Below are positions 39,408 through 41,644 of a stretch of DNA of 41,644 bases, piece by piece; positions within the stretch are counted from its first letter, which is position 1, and each line of letters starts with the position of its first letter. The DNA is from Halorussus amylolyticus. Its GTDB lineage: Archaea > Halobacteriota > Halobacteria > Halobacteriales > Haladaptataceae. A program made the translations under genes and the position numbers. The notes beneath the pieces are model-generated. The model worked only from the letters and a program-made list of their open reading frames with translations, was not told where the DNA came from and made no database searches. The stretch lies in assembly GCF_004143485.2 (NCBI RefSeq), contig NZ_ML974140.1, forward strand, positions 1 to 41,644, in the 5' to 3' direction.

Positions 39408-39599
39408 TTTCAGAAAGCCCTCGCCCGCTCGCGGTCGCTGACGCGGGATATTCGCGGCTCTCCACAACGCCCGCCGCGAATAGTTGCCCGCGCAGGCGAC
39501 CACGGGCCTGCGGCCCGCCGGAAGACAAACCGCGTCTTCCGAGGTCACACTCGCGTTGCTCGCGTGACCGCGAGCGGGCGACCCCTTTCAGTCCCACCC
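39408..39599. repeat. Structured repeat element, copy B
   Basis: The 192-bp counterpart of 22101-22236. GAAAG (39413-39417) pairs with CTTTC (39585-39589). After a 4x4 loop, CGCCCGCTCGCGGTC (39422-39436) pairs perfectly with a 15-base right arm (39566-39580). TATTCGCGGC (39449-39458) pairs with GCCGCGAATA (39473-39482) with the same 14-base loop length as copy A. The variable interior holds extra hairpins (CGGGCC...GGCCCG at 39503-39517; GGAAGAC...GTCTTCC at 39520-39540). The left and right ends are almost identical to copy A. Confidence 0.8.
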
Positions 39600-39658
39600 A
39601 CGGTGCCTTGCGTCCCCGAGAGATACAAATCGAACGCGCCCTGAGGCTATGAACTGAC

Positions 39659-41527
39659 TTACGCTCGCGCTTGAATCTCCTCGCGGAGAATCTCGCTCAC
39701 CGTGTCGCCGTCGGCCTTGCCGCCGAGCGCCCCCATGCACTCGCCCATCAGCCCGGAAAACGCCTGCATCCCCTCCTCGGCGACCTGTTGCTCGTTTCGC
39801 TCGACGACCTCGACGACCGCCTCCCGAACCTCCTCGTCGCCCGCGCTCCCGAGGCCCTCGCGCTCGACGGCCTCGGCGGCGGTGAGGTCGGGAGTCTCCG
39901 CGAGCGCGGTCAGTACGTCGCCGACGTTGCCCTTCGCGGTCTCCCCCTCGGCGACCAGTTCGAAGGTGCCGACGAAGTGGTCGTCGGCCAGATTCTCGAC
40001 CGGCACGCCGTCGCGCCGGAGTTCGGTCACGGTGCTTTCGATGGTGCCCGCCGCGAGCGTCGGGTCGGTGCCCATCTCGACCACGCGCTCGAACAGGGCC
40101 ATCCGCCTCCCGTAGGCGACCTGTTCTGCGAGTCCCGCATCGAGACCGTACTCGTCCTGATAGCGTTCGACCTTCTCGGTCAGGAGTTCGGGCGTCTCGA
40201 CCTCGGTGGGGTCGGGTTCGACCGGCGGCACGTCGGTCTCGGGATACATCCGGGCCGCGCCGGGCAGGGGTCGGAGGTAGCGAGTCGTCCCGTCGTCGTT
40301 CGCGCCACGGGTCTCCTCCGGAACGCCGTCGAGCGCGGTCCGGGCGCGCTCGGCGGCCGCCTCGATGGCGAGGTCGGCCGTTTCGGGGTCGGCGGCCACG
40401 ATAGCGACTGCATCGTCGTCGCCCGCGTTCACGGCATCGCGGAGCGCGGCCACTTCCTCGTCGGTCACGCCGTAGGCCGGGAGTTCGTCGGTGTGGAAGA
40501 TGCCGCCCGCGCCGTGGCGCTTGGCGTGGTCCGAGAGTTCGGTGCCGAGTCGTCGGTCCGGCTGGAGTTCCGCACCGACGAGTCCGTCGAAGCCGTAGAG
40601 AGGGACCGCCGTGACCTTTCCGCCGGAGTCTAAGGCTCCGCGAATCACTCCCGAATCGGTGTCGGCGAAGGTGTCGGTCACCTCCGTCACGTCGCCCACG
40701 CTCGCGTCGCGTTCGTGGAGTTCGTCGCGGACTTCGAGCAGGCGGACCTGCCGGTGAGCCTCGTTTCGCACGAGGTCGTCGATGTCGTCCAAACTCTGGA
40801 CGCCCTTCACCTCGACGCGCGCGCCCTCCGCGATGGAGATGTTAACGTCCTGACGGATTGTGCCGAGTCCGCGCTTGACCTGCCCGGTCGAGCGCAGGAG
40901 CATCCCGATGGTCTCGGCGGCCTCGCGGGCCTGCTCGGGCGAGCGGATGTCGGGCTTGGTGCCGATTTCCACGAGCGGGATGCCGAGGCGGTCGAGGCTG
41001 TAGAGGACGCCGTCCTCGCGCTCCTCGACGCGCTGGGCGCTTTCTTCTTCGAGCATCAGGTCCTCGACGCCCACCGGACCGTCGCTCGTCTCGATTTCGC
41101 CGTCGGTCGCCATCAGGGTCGAGCGCTGGAACCCCGAGGTGTTCGAGCCGTCCACGACGATTTTCCGCATGACGTGGGCCTGGTCTATCACGTCCATGTC
41201 GAGGAGCTGGGCGATTTCGAGGACGACTTCTTGGGCCTCGTCGTCCAGCCTGTGGGGCGGTTCGTCGTCCTCCTCGACCAGACACGTCGAGTCGTACGCC
41301 AAATACTCGAACTCGCGCTCGACTCGGCTCTCCTCGACGGCGGCGTCGTCGAGTTCGCCGAGTTCGCTCTTGGTCGGGTGGAGGAATCTGGTGAATCGCC
41401 GGTCGGACGCCTCGGGGTCGCGGAGGTCGGTCGGACAGTTGCAGAACAGCTTCGTCTCGGTGTCGAGCTGTTGGTGTATCTCCAACCCCGCGACGAGGCC
41501 GAGGTCCTCGTAGTCGTGTTCGGTCAT
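39659..41527 (-). CDS. gatE: Glu-tRNA(Gln) amidotransferase subunit E
   Basis: A 622-residue enzyme that, with GatD, converts Glu-tRNA(Gln) to Gln-tRNA(Gln); archaeal-specific. The GatB/E catalytic cradle begins LGLVAGLEIHQQLDTETKLF, contains CNCPTDLRD near 34 and LVEIGTKPDIRSPEQA near 185, then KRGLGTIRQDVNIS. An inserted GAD domain (about 275-400, with VTAVPLYGFDGLVG) distinguishes GatE from GatB, and the C-terminal 150 residues form the YqeY-like tRNA-binding tail (GLMGECMGALGGKADG). The ATG at 41527 gives MTEHDYEDLG. GatD is not in the window. Confidence 0.97.
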   Translation of the reverse strand: MTEHDYEDLGLVAGLEIHQQLDTETKLFCNCPTDLRDPEASDRRFTRFLHPTKSELGELDDAAVEESRVEREFEYLAYDSTCLVEEDDEPPHRLDDEAQEVVLEIAQLLDMDVIDQAHVMRKIVVDGSNTSGFQRSTLMATDGEIETSDGPVGVEDLMLEEESAQRVEEREDGVLYSLDRLGIPLVEIGTKPDIRSPEQAREAAETIGMLLRSTGQVKRGLGTIRQDVNISIAEGARVEVKGVQSLDDIDDLVRNEAHRQVRLLEVRDELHERDASVGDVTEVTDTFADTDSGVIRGALDSGGKVTAVPLYGFDGLVGAELQPDRRLGTELSDHAKRHGAGGIFHTDELPAYGVTDEEVAALRDAVNAGDDDAVAIVAADPETADLAIEAAAERARTALDGVPEETRGANDDGTTRYLRPLPGAARMYPETDVPPVEPDPTEVETPELLTEKVERYQDEYGLDAGLAEQVAYGRRMALFERVVEMGTDPTLAAGTIESTVTELRRDGVPVENLADDHFVGTFELVAEGETAKGNVGDVLTALAETPDLTAAEAVEREGLGSAGDEEVREAVVEVVERNEQQVAEEGMQAFSGLMGECMGALGGKADGDTVSEILREEIQARA

Positions 41528-41550
41528 TACTCGCCAGTGAGACACGGAGG

Positions 41551-41560
41551 GGTAAAAAAC
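41551..41560 (-). promoter_or_regulatory. TATA-like box of gatE
   Basis: Minus strand reads GTTTTTTACC, 24-33 bases before the ATG at 41527. Confidence 0.5.
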
Positions 41561-41575
41561 CGTTCAGTCTGGGGC

Positions 41576-41612
41576 GGGGGGGGGGGGGGGGCGCCGCCCC
41601 CCCCCCCCCCCC
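41576..41612. repeat. G16/C16 inverted repeat at the window end
   Basis: Sixteen G, then CGCCG, then sixteen C form a perfect 16-bp stem. Six more G follow. This lies close to the end of the window and may be a sequencing or assembly artefact, although a real homopolymer hairpin cannot be excluded. Confidence 0.85.
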
Positions 41613-41644
41613 GGGGGGTGTTTGAGTCGCCCGCCAACCCCCGG

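Noticed and set aside
39147-39644. Plus-strand open frame through the FNT remnant and copy B
   Set aside because: The frame runs through structured repeat and pseudogene sequence and does not keep a protein pattern shared with copy A.

Overview
The window is GC-rich chromosomal DNA of a haloarchaeon (class Halobacteria). The evidence is the strongly acidic proteins, twin-arginine lipoprotein and secretory signals, TATA boxes 24-33 bases before many start codons (leaderless transcripts), and archaeal-only or haloarchaeal families: TrmB regulator, GHMP-type shikimate kinase, GatE, HemAT-like globin sensor, HalOD1 output domain. The genus cannot be fixed from sequence alone. Coding density is high and genes lie on both strands.

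Layout. 1-6.5 kb: a minus-strand carbohydrate ABC transporter operon (lipoprotein, two permeases, ATPase, small membrane protein) followed by a Gfo/Idh/MocA oxidoreductase. 6.6-11.3 kb: aldo/keto reductase, a zinc-ribbon membrane protein, a HIT hydrolase, a TrmB-type sugar regulator that may control the transporter, and a TAT-exported DUF4397 protein. 11.3-16.4 kb: PAC2 protein, MscS channel, UspA-like protein, 5'-nucleotidase-like phosphohydrolase, two tiny membrane proteins and a family-4-like uracil-DNA glycosylase. 16.4-20 kb: a HalOD1 protein, a DUF7504-like protein, a 43-residue membrane peptide and a 697-residue CHAT (caspase-like) protease, together the most interesting uncharacterised module. 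20-30.5 kb: cupredoxin, aroC, purM, PRC-barrel-like protein, MFS transporter, an M50 protease coupled to a TraB protein, thioesterase, a second DUF4397 protein, and aroK overlapping chorismate mutase. 30.5-33.6 kb: a lower-GC stretch with a VapBC toxin-antitoxin pair and a small membrane protein, bounded by degenerate copies of the chorismate mutase gene tail, then a ZIP-like transporter and a beta-carbonic anhydrase. 33.6-41.6 kb: a pair of bPH2 (YdbS/YdbT-like) proteins, two membrane proteins, a soluble globin-coupled transducer, the wreck of a formate/nitrite transporter gene, and gatE.

Non-coding content is unusual. Two copies of a 136-192 bp structured element (22101-22236 and 39408-39599) share ends, an internal hairpin and a closing stem whose bases change in a compensating way. 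There are also several near-perfect palindromes (16758-16797 inside a gene, 25325-25354, 27456-27500, 36510-36547), a 30-bp tandem repeat (25247-25336) and a 20-bp tandem repeat (27390-27449). The window ends in a G16/C16 inverted repeat that may be an assembly artefact. Functions are inferred by reading motifs; no database search was possible.
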